DNA of 64,000 bases, from positions 1 to 64,000 of the forward strand of contig JAEUVU010000019.1 in assembly GCA_016786725.1 (NCBI GenBank), read 5' to 3'. The notes beneath the pieces were generated by a model. That model saw only the letters and a program-made list of their open reading frames with translations. It was not told where the DNA came from and did no database searches. Both the position numbers and the translations under genes were made by a program. The stretch's first letter is position 1, and every line of letters starts with the position of its first letter. This DNA comes from Ferruginibacter sp. GTDB lineage: Bacteria > Bacteroidota > Bacteroidia > Chitinophagales > Chitinophagaceae. Shown here piece after piece: positions 42,620-52,457 of this stretch.

Positions 42620-43930
42620 ATGCAGATAGTACAACAAATACTTTTCGCAGCGCTTGCAATTGCAGCCGTATGGCTTTTCACTAAAAACATCCTCATCATC
42701 CGCCGCAATATTTTGCTGGGCAGAGATGAAAACCTTACAGACAATCCATCCAGGCGCTGGAAAAACCTGTTCCTGCTCGCCTTCGGACAAAAAAAAATGT
42801 TCCGCAACCCGCTGGTGGCTGTAATGCACTTTGTTATTTATGCAGGTTTCATCATTATTAATATCGAAGTACTGGAGATTGTGCTGGATGGCATGCTGGG
42901 CACACACCGTTTGTTTCTTCCATACATCGGAGGGCTTTATACATTCCTTATCAACTTTTTTGAAATACTGGCTGTAGGTGTAATCATTGTTTGCCTGGTG
43001 TTTTTAATAAGAAGGAATATCATCAAACTAAAACGCTTCATCAGCAAAGACCTTAATGGCTGGCCACGCAGCGATGCCAATTATATTTTAATAACCGAGA
43101 TCATCCTGATGACGCTGTTCCTCACCATGAATGCGGCAGACAGGAGCCTGCAGCTGATTGGCAGCGAACATTATCCCCAAACCGGCAGGTTTGCAGTATC
43201 ATCTGTACTGGTGCCGCTGTTTGATTTTATGCCCGAAAATTTGCTGGTAACTATTGAACGCAGCTGCTGGTGGCTGCACATCATCGGCATATTTGCCTTT
43301 TTAAATTACCTGCCTTACAGCAAGCACCTGCATATTTTACTGGCCTTCCCCAATGCGTATTACGCCAAGCTTGAGCCATTGGGCGAAATGGACAATATGC
43401 AAAGCGTACAGAACGAAGTTAAATACATGATGCAGCCCGAGCTTGCACCAACCGACGCAGCGCCACCTGCAAAATTCGGCGCCAAAGATGTGTTTGACCT
43501 TAGCTGGAAAAATTTATTGGATGCTTACAGTTGCACCGAATGCGGCCGCTGCACCGCAGCCTGCCCGGCAAACATCACCGGTAAATTACTGAGTCCACGA
43601 AAAATAATGATGGACACCCGTGACCGCCTGGAAGCCGTGGGCAAAAACATAAGCGCCAACAAAGAATTTAAAGATGATGGCCGTAATCTTTTCTCTCACA
43701 TAACCGTTGAAGAGCTGCGTGCCTGCACCACCTGCAATGCCTGTGTACAGGAATGCCCGGTCTCCATATCCCCGCTTGATATTATTTTAGAACTGCGCCG
43801 CTCCCTCATTATGGAAGACAGCAATGCACCACAGGAATGGAACGTAATGTTCGGCAATATTGAGAACAATTTTGCGCCGTGGAAATTCAGCCCGGATGAC
43901 AGGGATAAATGGGTGGAGGAGTTGAATTAA
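42620..43930 (+). CDS. Membrane-bound Fe-S oxidoreductase with two 4Fe-4S clusters (HdrC/NarI-like)
   Basis: The 436-residue protein has about five membrane helices in the first 260 residues. Two 4Fe-4S motifs follow: CTECGRCTAACPANITG (about 305) and CTTCNACVQECPVSISP (about 369). It resembles the HdrC plus NarI-gamma type proteins of Bacteroidota that pass electrons between the quinone pool and a soluble Fe-S partner. That partner, a CCG-domain HdrB-like protein, is usually encoded next, but here only repeats and a non-coding stretch follow. The actual electron donor and acceptor are unknown. Confidence 0.9.
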   Translation: MQIVQQILFAALAIAAVWLFTKNILIIRRNILLGRDENLTDNPSRRWKNLFLLAFGQKKMFRNPLVAVMHFVIYAGFIIINIEVLEIVLDGMLGTHRLFLPYIGGLYTFLINFFEILAVGVIIVCLVFLIRRNIIKLKRFISKDLNGWPRSDANYILITEIILMTLFLTMNAADRSLQLIGSEHYPQTGRFAVSSVLVPLFDFMPENLLVTIERSCWWLHIIGIFAFLNYLPYSKHLHILLAFPNAYYAKLEPLGEMDNMQSVQNEVKYMMQPELAPTDAAPPAKFGAKDVFDLSWKNLLDAYSCTECGRCTAACPANITGKLLSPRKIMMDTRDRLEAVGKNISANKEFKDDGRNLFSHITVEELRACTTCNACVQECPVSISPLDIILELRRSLIMEDSNAPQEWNVMFGNIENNFAPWKFSPDDRDKWVEELN

Positions 43931-44248
43931 AAATCAGGAATGGAGAATTAGGAATTAGGAATTGCCTGTTTTGAATTTTTACCTTTTATTTTTTTAGGGA
44001 CAGGCATTTGTTTATCATGGGAGCATCGTTGTGTCACCCACTTGCACTACATATCTATGTGTGACTTTTATCAAAGCTAAAATGTTCCCTGAAATCCCCT
44101 CACTGGCGCTGCGTATTACCCATCGCTGCAATGTCATGCTGCATATCTGCACCCTTAGCAAGAATAGAAGAATATTGCCTTGGACAGGAAAACAACTGTT
44201 TGATAATAATCTTTTATATTACGGCATTATTTGTGTACACAGCCAATC
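43931..44248. other. Intergenic stretch with heptamer remnants
   Basis: It contains GGAATTA copies at about 43949-43965 right after the Fe-S gene. The rest (about 280 bp) shows no convincing coding pattern, RNA or hairpin. Confidence 0.55.
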
Positions 44249-45262
44249 ATGGATTCCCTCACACATATAGCACTCGGCGCCTGTATGGGCGAAGCTTTTG
44301 CCGGCCATAAGGTTGGTAAGAAAGCCATGCTTTGGGGTGCATTGGCACAAAGCATTCCGGATATAGATTTTATTGCAGCCACCTGGCTTAACACCAGTGA
44401 AAACCTGTTGGCACACCGTGGATTTACCCATTCCATTTTATTTGGCGTGGCTATTTCTTTACTGATGGCTTTTTTGGCAGAGCGGTGGCACCGGCCGCAT
44501 AATATCTCTTTTAAACGCTGGCTGGCTTTTTTTACTGCAGTGGTGCTTACCCATATCTTCCTTGATGCATTTAATAATTATGGCGTGGGCTGGTTTGAAC
44601 CATTCAGTCATTACCGCATCAGCTTTAATGTGATGTATGTTGCTGATCCTTTCTTTTCCATTGTGCCGGGTATTGCATTTGTTGTTTTGTTGCTGTTAAG
44701 ATCATTCAGTAATAAAAGAAAATTCTGGTGGCGGCTCGGTATCGGTTTTTGTTTTTTATACCTTGGTTATTGCGTGGTAAACAAAGTCATCATTAACAAT
44801 GATGTAAAACATCTTTTACAAAAACAGAACATTTCATACAACAGTTATCTCACCACTCCTGCCCCATTGCAAAGCTGGCTTTGGTTTGTGGCAGCGGGCA
44901 CCGACAGTGGTTATTATGTTGGCTATCGCTCTGTTTTTGATAAGAGCAATAAATTAAATCTCCGGTACTTTTCCCGAAATGCTTATTTACTCAACAATAC
45001 ACCTGATCAGCTGCAGGTGCAGCAACTCATCCGCTTTTCGCAAGGTTATTACACTGTTGAGCAAAGAAACGATACGCTGGTATTTAACGACCTGCGGTTT
45101 GGCCAGGTGGTAGGCTGGGTAAACCCAAAAGAAGAGTTTGCCTTTCATTATTATATAGAGCCTGATATTGATAATACGCTGGTAGTGCAGCGGGGGCGTT
45201 TTGCAAAATGGGATGGGCATACATTTAAAATGTTGTGGACACGGATAAAAGGAGAAAAATAA
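44249..45262 (+). CDS. YdjM/DUF457-type membrane-bound metal-dependent hydrolase
   Basis: The first part MDSLTHIALGACMGEAFAGH, then GALAQSIPDIDFI and LAHRGFTHSILFG (about 55-67), are the conserved His/Asp segments of the YdjM family; a further motif is LTHIFLDAFNNYGV (about 98). There are five or so membrane helices, then a roughly 150-residue soluble tail. The start at 44249 fits the family; the frame upstream (44231) is out of place. Predicted metal-dependent hydrolase, substrate unknown. Confidence 0.88.
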   Translation: MDSLTHIALGACMGEAFAGHKVGKKAMLWGALAQSIPDIDFIAATWLNTSENLLAHRGFTHSILFGVAISLLMAFLAERWHRPHNISFKRWLAFFTAVVLTHIFLDAFNNYGVGWFEPFSHYRISFNVMYVADPFFSIVPGIAFVVLLLLRSFSNKRKFWWRLGIGFCFLYLGYCVVNKVIINNDVKHLLQKQNISYNSYLTTPAPLQSWLWFVAAGTDSGYYVGYRSVFDKSNKLNLRYFSRNAYLLNNTPDQLQVQQLIRFSQGYYTVEQRNDTLVFNDLRFGQVVGWVNPKEEFAFHYYIEPDIDNTLVVQRGRFAKWDGHTFKMLWTRIKGEK

Positions 45263-45346
45263 AATGTTGTTTAAAACTGAACCACATAGAAACCTATAGA
45301 CTATGTAATAACCTATGTTTCTATGTTCCTGTGTGGGTCAAAAAAA

Positions 45347-46786
45347 TTACAAAGCCGGAGAGAATAACCTTGCTAACCTGTCGGCCAGTTTATAATAAAA
45401 TGGCCTGTTCAGCCACAGCTTTTCATTTATCTTTTTTGCGTGTTTGATATCTTCAAAAAATACAGCCCTTAGTTTTTCTGCAAACGCAACATCGTAAACA
45501 ATGGCATTTACTTCAAAGTTCAGTTCAAAACTGCGGTAATCCATATTGGCGGTACCTATCATAGATAGTTTGCCATCGGTCACCATGGTTTTGGCATGTA
45601 CAAAACCTTTCTGGTACAAATAAATTTCCACACCCGCTTTAAGTAAATCATGATAATTTGCTTTGGAAGCTGCATTTACTATTTTAGAATCACTAACACC
45701 TGGCACCAGTAACTTTACCGAAAGCCCGCTGGAAGCAGCTATCCGTAAGGCATCCATGATGTTATCGCCGGGAATAAAATAAGGCGTTGTAATGAGGACC
45801 TCTTCCTTTGCAAGATAGATGGCCTGCAAAATAGCAAACAAAACAGCCGGCTGTGCCGAATCGGGCCCGCTGCCTACCACCTGCACATAAGTGTCTTCTT
45901 TCTGGGGCTCCTGTTCTGCAAAATATTGTTTATCCACTTTGGGTGGTTTGTCGCAGCAAAAACCCCAGTCGGCTAAAAAAAGATATTGCAGGTAATACAC
46001 TCCGGGTCCATCAATGCGTAAATGCGTATCACGCCAGTAAAGTTTTTCTTTTTTATTGTTGATGTATTTGTCGCTCACATTAATGCCGCCTGTAAAAGCC
46101 GTCTGTCCGTCAATGATTACGATCTTGCGGTGGTTGCGGTAGTTGATGCGGTTTGCCAGCAGGTAAAAATGCACTTTGGAGAAAGGATGAATTTCCACAC
46201 CGGCTTCTCTCATGCGCTTTTCAATTTTCTTTTTAATGGTGGGGCTGCCAAAGTCGTCATAAATAAACCGCACTTCCACTCCTTCTCTTGCTTTTTTTAT
46301 AAGCAGTTCAATGATGGCACTGCCAATTTCATCCTGTTCATAAATATAATACTCCAGGTGAATGTGGTGCTTCGCATTTTCAATGCATTTGATCAGTTCA
46401 GGAAATTTCTCTTCGCCATTTAATAACAGTTTTACTTTATTGTACCGTGTAAGTGGACTTTTGATGTCTTTTATCAGCAAGGTTGCCAGTTCTGCATTGC
46501 CTGCCACTTCTTCGGGCCCTACTGTCTTTTCATTGTATTGAGGTACATGCTTTTTCAGTTGTTTTAACAGGCTTTCATCTTCGCTTGCTTTTTTTGAATA
46601 CAGTTTCGATTTCCAGTAGTTGATGCCGAAAGTGAGGTAGAAAACAATTCCTGCTACCGGCACTAAAATGCAAAACAACAGGTAAGCCAGCGTTTTGGTG
46701 CTGCTGTGGGTTTCAAATATCACCCGTAAACATACCAGTACCATAATAACAGCGTAAACAATAATGGTGATCCAGCTCCAATGCAT
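45347..46786 (-). CDS. cls: Cardiolipin synthase
   Basis: The 479-residue phospholipase D family protein starts with two membrane helices (about 5-25 and 33-55). Two HKD motifs follow: NHRKIVIIDGQTAFTGGIN (about 218) and FVHAKTMVTDGKLSMIGTAN (about 394). It joins two phosphatidylglycerols to form cardiolipin at the inner membrane. Length and order match bacterial Cls. Confidence 0.94.
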   Translation of the reverse strand: MHWSWITIIVYAVIMVLVCLRVIFETHSSTKTLAYLLFCILVPVAGIVFYLTFGINYWKSKLYSKKASEDESLLKQLKKHVPQYNEKTVGPEEVAGNAELATLLIKDIKSPLTRYNKVKLLLNGEEKFPELIKCIENAKHHIHLEYYIYEQDEIGSAIIELLIKKAREGVEVRFIYDDFGSPTIKKKIEKRMREAGVEIHPFSKVHFYLLANRINYRNHRKIVIIDGQTAFTGGINVSDKYINNKKEKLYWRDTHLRIDGPGVYYLQYLFLADWGFCCDKPPKVDKQYFAEQEPQKEDTYVQVVGSGPDSAQPAVLFAILQAIYLAKEEVLITTPYFIPGDNIMDALRIAASSGLSVKLLVPGVSDSKIVNAASKANYHDLLKAGVEIYLYQKGFVHAKTMVTDGKLSMIGTANMDYRSFELNFEVNAIVYDVAFAEKLRAVFFEDIKHAKKINEKLWLNRPFYYKLADRLARLFSPAL

Positions 46787-47237
46787 AAAAAGTTAGTTTG
46801 TGTAACCGCCCTGCATGATTGTAAGATACTTAATTGCTAAAACTTTGTAGTGATAAATTACCGGTACAAATCACCTGCCTTATAACGGACAAAGAACTTT
46901 AAATGACAAGACCTGTCAGTAATATAATGCTTCTGTAAAATAGTATAACTGTTAGCCGTATAAAATTATGCCGCAGCATGGCCGAAAATTCCGGCAAGGC
47001 TTTTTGATTGTGGTTATTAACCTCAAAACACTTTGAATGAAAAAGCTGTATTTTCTTACCACCTTTATTTTATTATTCTTATAACCATGCCTGGTTCCTG
47101 CGAAGCGATTATGGTATCTTTAAAGGCGCACTGGGTTTCAGGGTTTTCTCACGAAATGCACGAATTGATTAATTCGTACCACTCAGTATAACCCGTATCA
47201 TCACGCAGAAGCGTTCTTTTGTTATATTTATGCCGGC
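46787..47237. other. Intergenic stretch with a possible gene remnant
   Basis: 451 bp between the divergent cls and EEP nuclease genes. Besides the short signal-peptide-like ORF at 47037 it holds an ACGAATT/AATTCGT inverted repeat near 47160-47178. No promoter consensus is exact. Confidence 0.5.
47037..47084 (+). pseudogene. Signal-peptide-like ORF remnant
   Basis: ATG AAA AAG then a run of hydrophobic codons, read as MKKLYFLTTFILLFL, and TAA. It looks like the start of a secreted-protein gene whose body is gone. It could also be chance. Confidence 0.25.
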
Positions 47238-47948
47238 ATGAAAATAATAACATGGAACTGTAATATGGCTTTTCGTAAAAAGGCGGAATATATTCTTATA
47301 CATAAGCCTGATATTTTAGTAGTACCTGAATGTGAGCATCCGGACAAATTAAAGTTCCGTGATGATATTCCAAAACCAACAGACATCCTTTGGTTTGGCG
47401 AAAATAAAAATAAGGGCCTTGGAATTTTTTCTTACGCTGATTTTAAGTTCAGGCTCATTCGCACACACAACCCTGCTTTTAAAATGATCGTTCCTGTTGC
47501 TGTAACCGGCAATAATTATAAGTTCACTTTGTTTGCAGTTTGGGCAAACAATCCGCACGATCCGGATGGTGTTTATGTTGAGCAGGTTTGGAAAGCGCTT
47601 CAGCATTATAAACTCTCTAAAAAGAACACCATCCTTGCCGGTGACTTTAACAGCAATACCATCTGGGACCGGAAATACCGTACAGGCAACCATTCTCATG
47701 TGGTAGAACACCTGCAGAAAAAAGGCATCAGCAGTTGTTATCATCTTCACCACAAACAGGTACAGGGCAAGGAAGAACATCCTACACATTATTTATATCG
47801 TCATCAAAACAAACCTTACCATCTTGATTATTGCTTTGCATCAGGCGACCTGTGCCGTAAAATAGAATCTGTAGAGATTGGTAATTATGAAGCATGGAAA
47901 CAGTACAGCGACCATGTGCCGGTGATGGTTAACTTCTGCGATGATTGA
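47238..47948 (+). CDS. Endonuclease/exonuclease/phosphatase (EEP) family protein
   Basis: The 236-residue protein has the EEP fold motifs: ITWNCNMAFRKKAEYI with the first Asn, VVPECEH with the metal Glu, AGDFNSNTIWD (about 135) and HLDYCFASGD plus a closing YSDHVPVMV (about 226). It lacks a signal peptide, so it probably acts in the cytoplasm on a phosphodiester, DNA or a small substrate. The SHOCT-domain gene starts 35 bp later. Confidence 0.9.
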   Translation: MKIITWNCNMAFRKKAEYILIHKPDILVVPECEHPDKLKFRDDIPKPTDILWFGENKNKGLGIFSYADFKFRLIRTHNPAFKMIVPVAVTGNNYKFTLFAVWANNPHDPDGVYVEQVWKALQHYKLSKKNTILAGDFNSNTIWDRKYRTGNHSHVVEHLQKKGISSCYHLHHKQVQGKEEHPTHYLYRHQNKPYHLDYCFASGDLCRKIESVEIGNYEAWKQYSDHVPVMVNFCDD

Positions 47949-47983
47949 ATAAAATTTCGTTACTTTAATTACAACTTTACAGC

Positions 47984-48601
47984 ATGAAGAAATTATTATG
48001 GGCATTCCTGTTAAGCCCTTTTATATCAGCAGCCCAAAACAACCTGCCCTCATTTTTAAATGATACACTTACCACAACTGGGGGTTATAAAATTTATAAG
48101 GGTCAAACATTACAATTTGGAACAGGCACTTCCGCAGCCGGATATTTCAATTTTATTAAGTTTCATCAGGGCATGGCTAAAAATAATACCTACACTTTGC
48201 AGAGCGGCACCATGCTGGTTAAAAATTTAAAAGCATATAAATATTCGGGGCCTGATAATAACAGCATCCGCATTGCAGGCACTGTTACATATAAAGATGG
48301 CAAAAAAGAAGAGGCCGATATTTTAGTAAATTTTGAAAGGGCAACAGAAGATTACGATGGCCAGCCATCCGAACTGAATATTGCTGAGCAATTCAAAAGA
48401 AAGCCAGGTCAGGCTACCGTAAAACAGGAAACAAAAAAACAACCTGCGGCAGCTGAGCCACAAAAACAAAGCACGCCGGAAGACCTGAAAAAAATACTGG
48501 TGGCCGATGAAATAAAAAAACTGTTCGACCTGTACAAGGCCGGCGCTTTAACAAAGGAAGAATACGAAGCCCAGAAAAAGAAACTGCTTGAAAGACAATA
48601 A
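47984..48601 (+). CDS. Exported protein with C-terminal SHOCT domain
   Basis: The 205-residue protein has a signal peptide (to about residue 18, ending ISAAQ) and a beta-rich domain (about 20-135) that I do not recognise. A Lys/Gln/Pro-rich linker (about 140-170) follows, then a SHOCT-type short helical end, EIKKLFDLYKAGALTKEEYE (about 176-195). The SHOCT end is thought to mediate oligomerisation. A terminator lies about 180 bp downstream. Confidence 0.78.
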   Translation: MKKLLWAFLLSPFISAAQNNLPSFLNDTLTTTGGYKIYKGQTLQFGTGTSAAGYFNFIKFHQGMAKNNTYTLQSGTMLVKNLKAYKYSGPDNNSIRIAGTVTYKDGKKEEADILVNFERATEDYDGQPSELNIAEQFKRKPGQATVKQETKKQPAAAEPQKQSTPEDLKKILVADEIKKLFDLYKAGALTKEEYEAQKKKLLERQ

Positions 48602-49131
48602 ATACGATACCGGTTCGTAAAACATCTACAAAAGATTCATCTTACTGTTTACAAATTATTTTTTCAATAGTTCTCATCTTTACACTGTTAAATATCCAAC
48701 TATCCATTTCGCTAAAACCAGTCCGTATCTTTTGAAAAACTGAATCCTATCCAATGAAAATCTGATCTACTAATTCATTCTATGAAAAACCTTCAGCAAT
48801 GGAGGTTTTTTCATTTTTTTACTTACCTGCATAAGTCAATACTTAAGGCAATTGTATTTTCTACTTCTATTATTTCCAATTTCAAAAGTTTCTTAAACAG
48901 AAGGGTATCTCAACTATTAATCACGCAACTCCTTGCAAGCCAATATATAAAATCCAATGCTTCAGAATTTCAGTTGTTCATAAGAATATTTGTAGTAAAA
49001 ATACTTGTGGAAATTACTATAAAAAAAGATAATATGTTGATAACTTAATAATAAAACACAGGAAAATAATTTTACATTTAAGTCTTCTATTATGGATTAT
49101 TATTTTTCACTCAAAAAAAACAAATCGCTTT
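48602..49131. other. Intergenic region with a terminator
   Basis: 530 bp between the SHOCT gene and the M36 gene. It holds one clear hairpin at 48782. The 88-codon frame that starts inside that hairpin is not a believable gene. Confidence 0.6.
48782..48820 (+). terminator. Intrinsic terminator
   Basis: Arms ATGAAAAACCT and AGGTTTTTTCAT (one unpaired base) enclose a 10-base loop and are followed by a T run. Confidence 0.7.
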
Positions 49132-52100
49132 ATGAAAAATTTTTTAACGTTTACAGCATTGCTGTTTTTTTCATTTTGGGCAGTGGCACAATCGCCCGAA
49201 AATGAGAGACAGGCTGGTTTACAGCTTGTACAACAGCAGTCAGCTGCCATCGGATTATCGCAGGCTGATATTCAAAATGCTGTTGTAGTAAATTCTTACA
49301 TCATCCCTTCTTCAAACATCAGAATGGTTTATCTGCAGCAGACTCACCAGGGCATTCCGGTATACAACCGTATACAGGTATTGGCATTTAAAGACGGTGC
49401 GCTGGTATCTAATGCCGGTGAACGCATTCAGGCGCCTGAAACAAAAACCAAACAGCTCAGTGCATCACCCAGAATAACTGCACCCGATGCTGTTCAGGCT
49501 TCACTCGCAGCATTAAAGGTAAAAGGAGTTTCGGGCCTGCGGGTTCCGGATGCACCTGTTATCAGTGGCAAAGCAAATTTTGGCACCATGAATTTTTCTT
49601 TGGAAAATGTAAGCGCTGAATTAATTTGGTACCCCATTGAAACCACCGGCGAACTGAAACTTGTATGGCAGGTTTTTATGGCTCCAAAATCGGATGAAGA
49701 TTACTGGCTTGCCCGGATAGATGCTTCAACCGGTTCTTTTATTGATAAGCAAAGCCTTACCATAAAATGTAATTTTGATGGCGATAAGCACTCGGCAAAA
49801 CAACATCAGCAGCATAAAAATCAAAATGCCGGCAATCATTTGTTACAAACTTCAGGTAATGGCCCGTCAGTGGTAAATACTGCAAGCTACCGGGTAATTC
49901 CGCATCCTGCAGAAAGCCCGATACACCCGGGTGGTGCGCCTGCATTGCAAACCGATCCCTGGACAAAATCTCCGGGCAATGCTACCAGCTTAGGCTGGCA
50001 TTATGATGGCACTACTTATTATACACTTACCAGGGGCAATAATGTATATGCTTATGAAGACAGGGCAGCTACAAATGCCATCGGCCAGGTGGCAACATCT
50101 ACAACAGCCGAACCTGCATTAACTTTCAACTTTGTTCCGGATCTGGCACAGGAGCCTGTTTTAAGAACACCGGTTCCCAACCAGCAATTTAATATTACCA
50201 ATCTTTTTTACTGGAATAACCTGATGCATGACCTTTCGTACCTGTACGGTTTTACAGAAACTGCCAGAAATTTTCAGGCCAATAACCAGGGCCGTGGAGG
50301 CACAGGCAATGACTATGTACTGGCCGAAGCACAGGATGGCAGCGGTACCAACAATGCCAACTTCTCTACCCCGGCCGATGGCGGAAGAGGAAGGATGCAG
50401 ATGTATTTGTGGACAGCGCCAACACCTGACCGTGATGGTGATGTTGACAACGGCATTATTGCCCATGAATACACACATGGCATCAGCAACCGTTTTACCG
50501 GCAATGGCAGCACCTGCCTGACCAATGCCGAGCAAATGGGCGAAGGCTGGAGCGATTATTTTGGGCTAATGATTACACACGACTGGAGCACTGCTGCAGC
50601 AGGTGATGGTTTCAGCAAACCAAGGGGAATTGGTACGTATGCATTGAACCAGCCCATTACCGGCCTGGGCATACGCCAGTACAGGTATTGTACAGATATG
50701 ACAGTGAATCCTTTAACCTACGGTAATTTATCAACCGTAGCCGTACCGCATGGTGTAGGTACCATCTGGTGTACTGCACTTTGGGACATGACCTGGGAGA
50801 TAATACAACTGGCTGGTATCAATCCAAACATCTTTAATCCTGCCGGTGGCGGCGGTAACGCCATTGCCTTAAAACTGGTTAGTGAAGGTATGCGCCTGCA
50901 GCCCTGCAGCCCAGGTTTTATAGATGGCCGCAATGCTATCTTAAGAGCCGATACTTTATTTTATGGTGCACAATACAGTTGCGCCATCATTAAAGCTTTT
51001 GCAAGAAGAGGAATGGGCATTGGCGCATCGCAAGGCTCTTCAAATTCAAGAACCGATCAGACATTAAGTACGGTTGATTGTTCTTCTGTTAGTTGCAGTG
51101 CGCCAACAGGCTTAACCTCATCTGCAATAACTACAACCGGCGCCACCGTTAGCTGGACAGCAGCTAGTGGTGCGGTTAGTTATGATGTTGATTATAAATT
51201 GGCATCTGCCACTACCTGGACAAATGCTGCAACTGCAACAACAGCAACATCAGTTGTATTAAGCGGCTTAACAACAGCAAGTTTATACGACTGGAGGGTA
51301 AGAACAAACTGCTCATCAGGCAGCAGCGCTTACGCACAGGCCCAGTTTACAACGGGTGGCGGAACAGGCTGCGGTGTTGCTTTTGAACCAAATGAAACAT
51401 TGGCAACCGCAGCTTCCATAGCAACCGGTGTTGCAAATTCAGCAGCAATTACTACAACAACCGACAATGATTATTTCAGAATAGTAACTACTGCAACCAG
51501 TAATATTGTTTACAGTTTAGTTGGCCCGTCTGGTGTAGATTACGATATGACTATACTGAACAGTGCCGGCACTTCGATAGGTTCGGGAACAGGATCAACA
51601 GCTACCGAAACTGTAACATTAAATAACCAGGCAGCAGGCACTTATTATATTAGAGTGTTTGGCTTTAATGGCGCCAACAGCGCTACTTGTTACACCATTA
51701 CGGCTACTGCAACTGCGGTGCCAACCAGTTGTGCAAGCACCTATGATGTAAGCACCAACGGCACTTCGGCAGGCGCAGCCACGATTCCGTTTAATACGGA
51801 CATAAAAGGCCTGATAAGCCCAAGCGGTGATAATGATTATTACCGTTTTGTAATAACTACCGGTGGTACTGCAACAATCACATTATCTACCTTACCTGCC
51901 GATTATGATCTTCGCCTGTACAGCAGCAACGGAACTACCCAGCTGGCTATTTCACAAAACGGCGGTACAACCAGCGAAACCATTACCCGTACTTATACTG
52001 CCGGTACTTATTTTGCCAGGGTATATGGCTACAATAATGCAAACAATGCAACCAGCTGTTACACTTTAAGGGTACAGCTGGGTACAGCATCACTTGCAGA

Positions 52101-52362
52101 AACACCACAGGAAATTACCAAAGCAGGGGCATTAAAAATATATCCCAACCCCGTGAATGACTATGTGAACGTAAGTGTGCTGGGCAATGTTGACAGGCAA
52201 TCTTTGTTGAGTATTTTTGATGCACAGGGTATCCTGGTGCGTACAATTAATATGACAAACAACCTGCAACGCATTTATGTTGGCGACTTACCAAAAGGCG
52301 TTTATCTTATCAAACTTAATAAAGGAGATGGTAACCTGTCTTCTAAATTTGTGATACAATAA
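49132..52362 (+). CDS. Secreted M36 metalloprotease with fibronectin III, PPC repeats and T9SS type A sorting domain
   Basis: The 1,076-residue protein has a signal peptide (about 1-19), an FTP/PepSY propeptide (about 30-200) and the M36 catalytic domain, with HEYTHGIS at about 445 and AEQMGEGWSDYFG some 25 residues later. Then come a fibronectin III domain (about 655-742), two PPC (pre-peptidase C-terminal) beta-sandwiches (about 750-870 and 875-990) and a C-terminal type A sorting domain (LKIYPNPVNDYVNVSV ... GVYLIKL). It would be exported by Sec and then the type IX system to the surface. It is a paralogue of the larger protease at the left edge, sharing the catalytic core and propeptide style. 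Confidence 0.95.
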   Translation: MKNFLTFTALLFFSFWAVAQSPENERQAGLQLVQQQSAAIGLSQADIQNAVVVNSYIIPSSNIRMVYLQQTHQGIPVYNRIQVLAFKDGALVSNAGERIQAPETKTKQLSASPRITAPDAVQASLAALKVKGVSGLRVPDAPVISGKANFGTMNFSLENVSAELIWYPIETTGELKLVWQVFMAPKSDEDYWLARIDASTGSFIDKQSLTIKCNFDGDKHSAKQHQQHKNQNAGNHLLQTSGNGPSVVNTASYRVIPHPAESPIHPGGAPALQTDPWTKSPGNATSLGWHYDGTTYYTLTRGNNVYAYEDRAATNAIGQVATSTTAEPALTFNFVPDLAQEPVLRTPVPNQQFNITNLFYWNNLMHDLSYLYGFTETARNFQANNQGRGGTGNDYVLAEAQDGSGTNNANFSTPADGGRGRMQMYLWTAPTPDRDGDVDNGIIAHEYTHGISNRFTGNGSTCLTNAEQMGEGWSDYFGLMITHDWSTAAAGDGFSKPRGIGTYALNQPITGLGIRQYRYCTDMTVNPLTYGNLSTVAVPHGVGTIWCTALWDMTWEIIQLAGINPNIFNPAGGGGNAIALKLVSEGMRLQPCSPGFIDGRNAILRADTLFYGAQYSCAIIKAFARRGMGIGASQGSSNSRTDQTLSTVDCSSVSCSAPTGLTSSAITTTGATVSWTAASGAVSYDVDYKLASATTWTNAATATTATSVVLSGLTTASLYDWRVRTNCSSGSSAYAQAQFTTGGGTGCGVAFEPNETLATAASIATGVANSAAITTTTDNDYFRIVTTATSNIVYSLVGPSGVDYDMTILNSAGTSIGSGTGSTATETVTLNNQAAGTYYIRVFGFNGANSATCYTITATATAVPTSCASTYDVSTNGTSAGAATIPFNTDIKGLISPSGDNDYYRFVITTGGTATITLSTLPADYDLRLYSSNGTTQLAISQNGGTTSETITRTYTAGTYFARVYGYNNANNATSCYTLRVQLGTASLAETPQEITKAGALKIYPNPVNDYVNVSVLGNVDRQSLLSIFDAQGILVRTINMTNNLQRIYVGDLPKGVYLIKLNKGDGNLSSKFVIQ

Positions 52363-52380
52363 GCACTTTGTATTTTATAA

Positions 52381-52412
52381 AAAGCCCCATCATGTATTGA
52401 TGGGGCTTTTTT
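52381..52412 (+). terminator. Intrinsic terminator of the M36 gene
   Basis: Arms AAAGCCCCATCA and TGATGGGGCTTT, a 5-base loop and a T run, 19 bp after the stop. Confidence 0.9.
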
Positions 52413-52457
52413 ATACGCACTGCATTATCTTTATCTGGCTGAAAATTATATGAACCT

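Noticed and set aside
44031..44270. Plus-strand ORF before the YdjM-like gene
   Set aside because: No recognisable motif, overlaps the true start region of the next gene, composition looks non-coding.
48782..49048. 88-codon ORF on the plus strand
   Set aside because: Its first codons are the arm and loop of an intrinsic terminator, and the rest is low-complexity AT-rich sequence with no family likeness.
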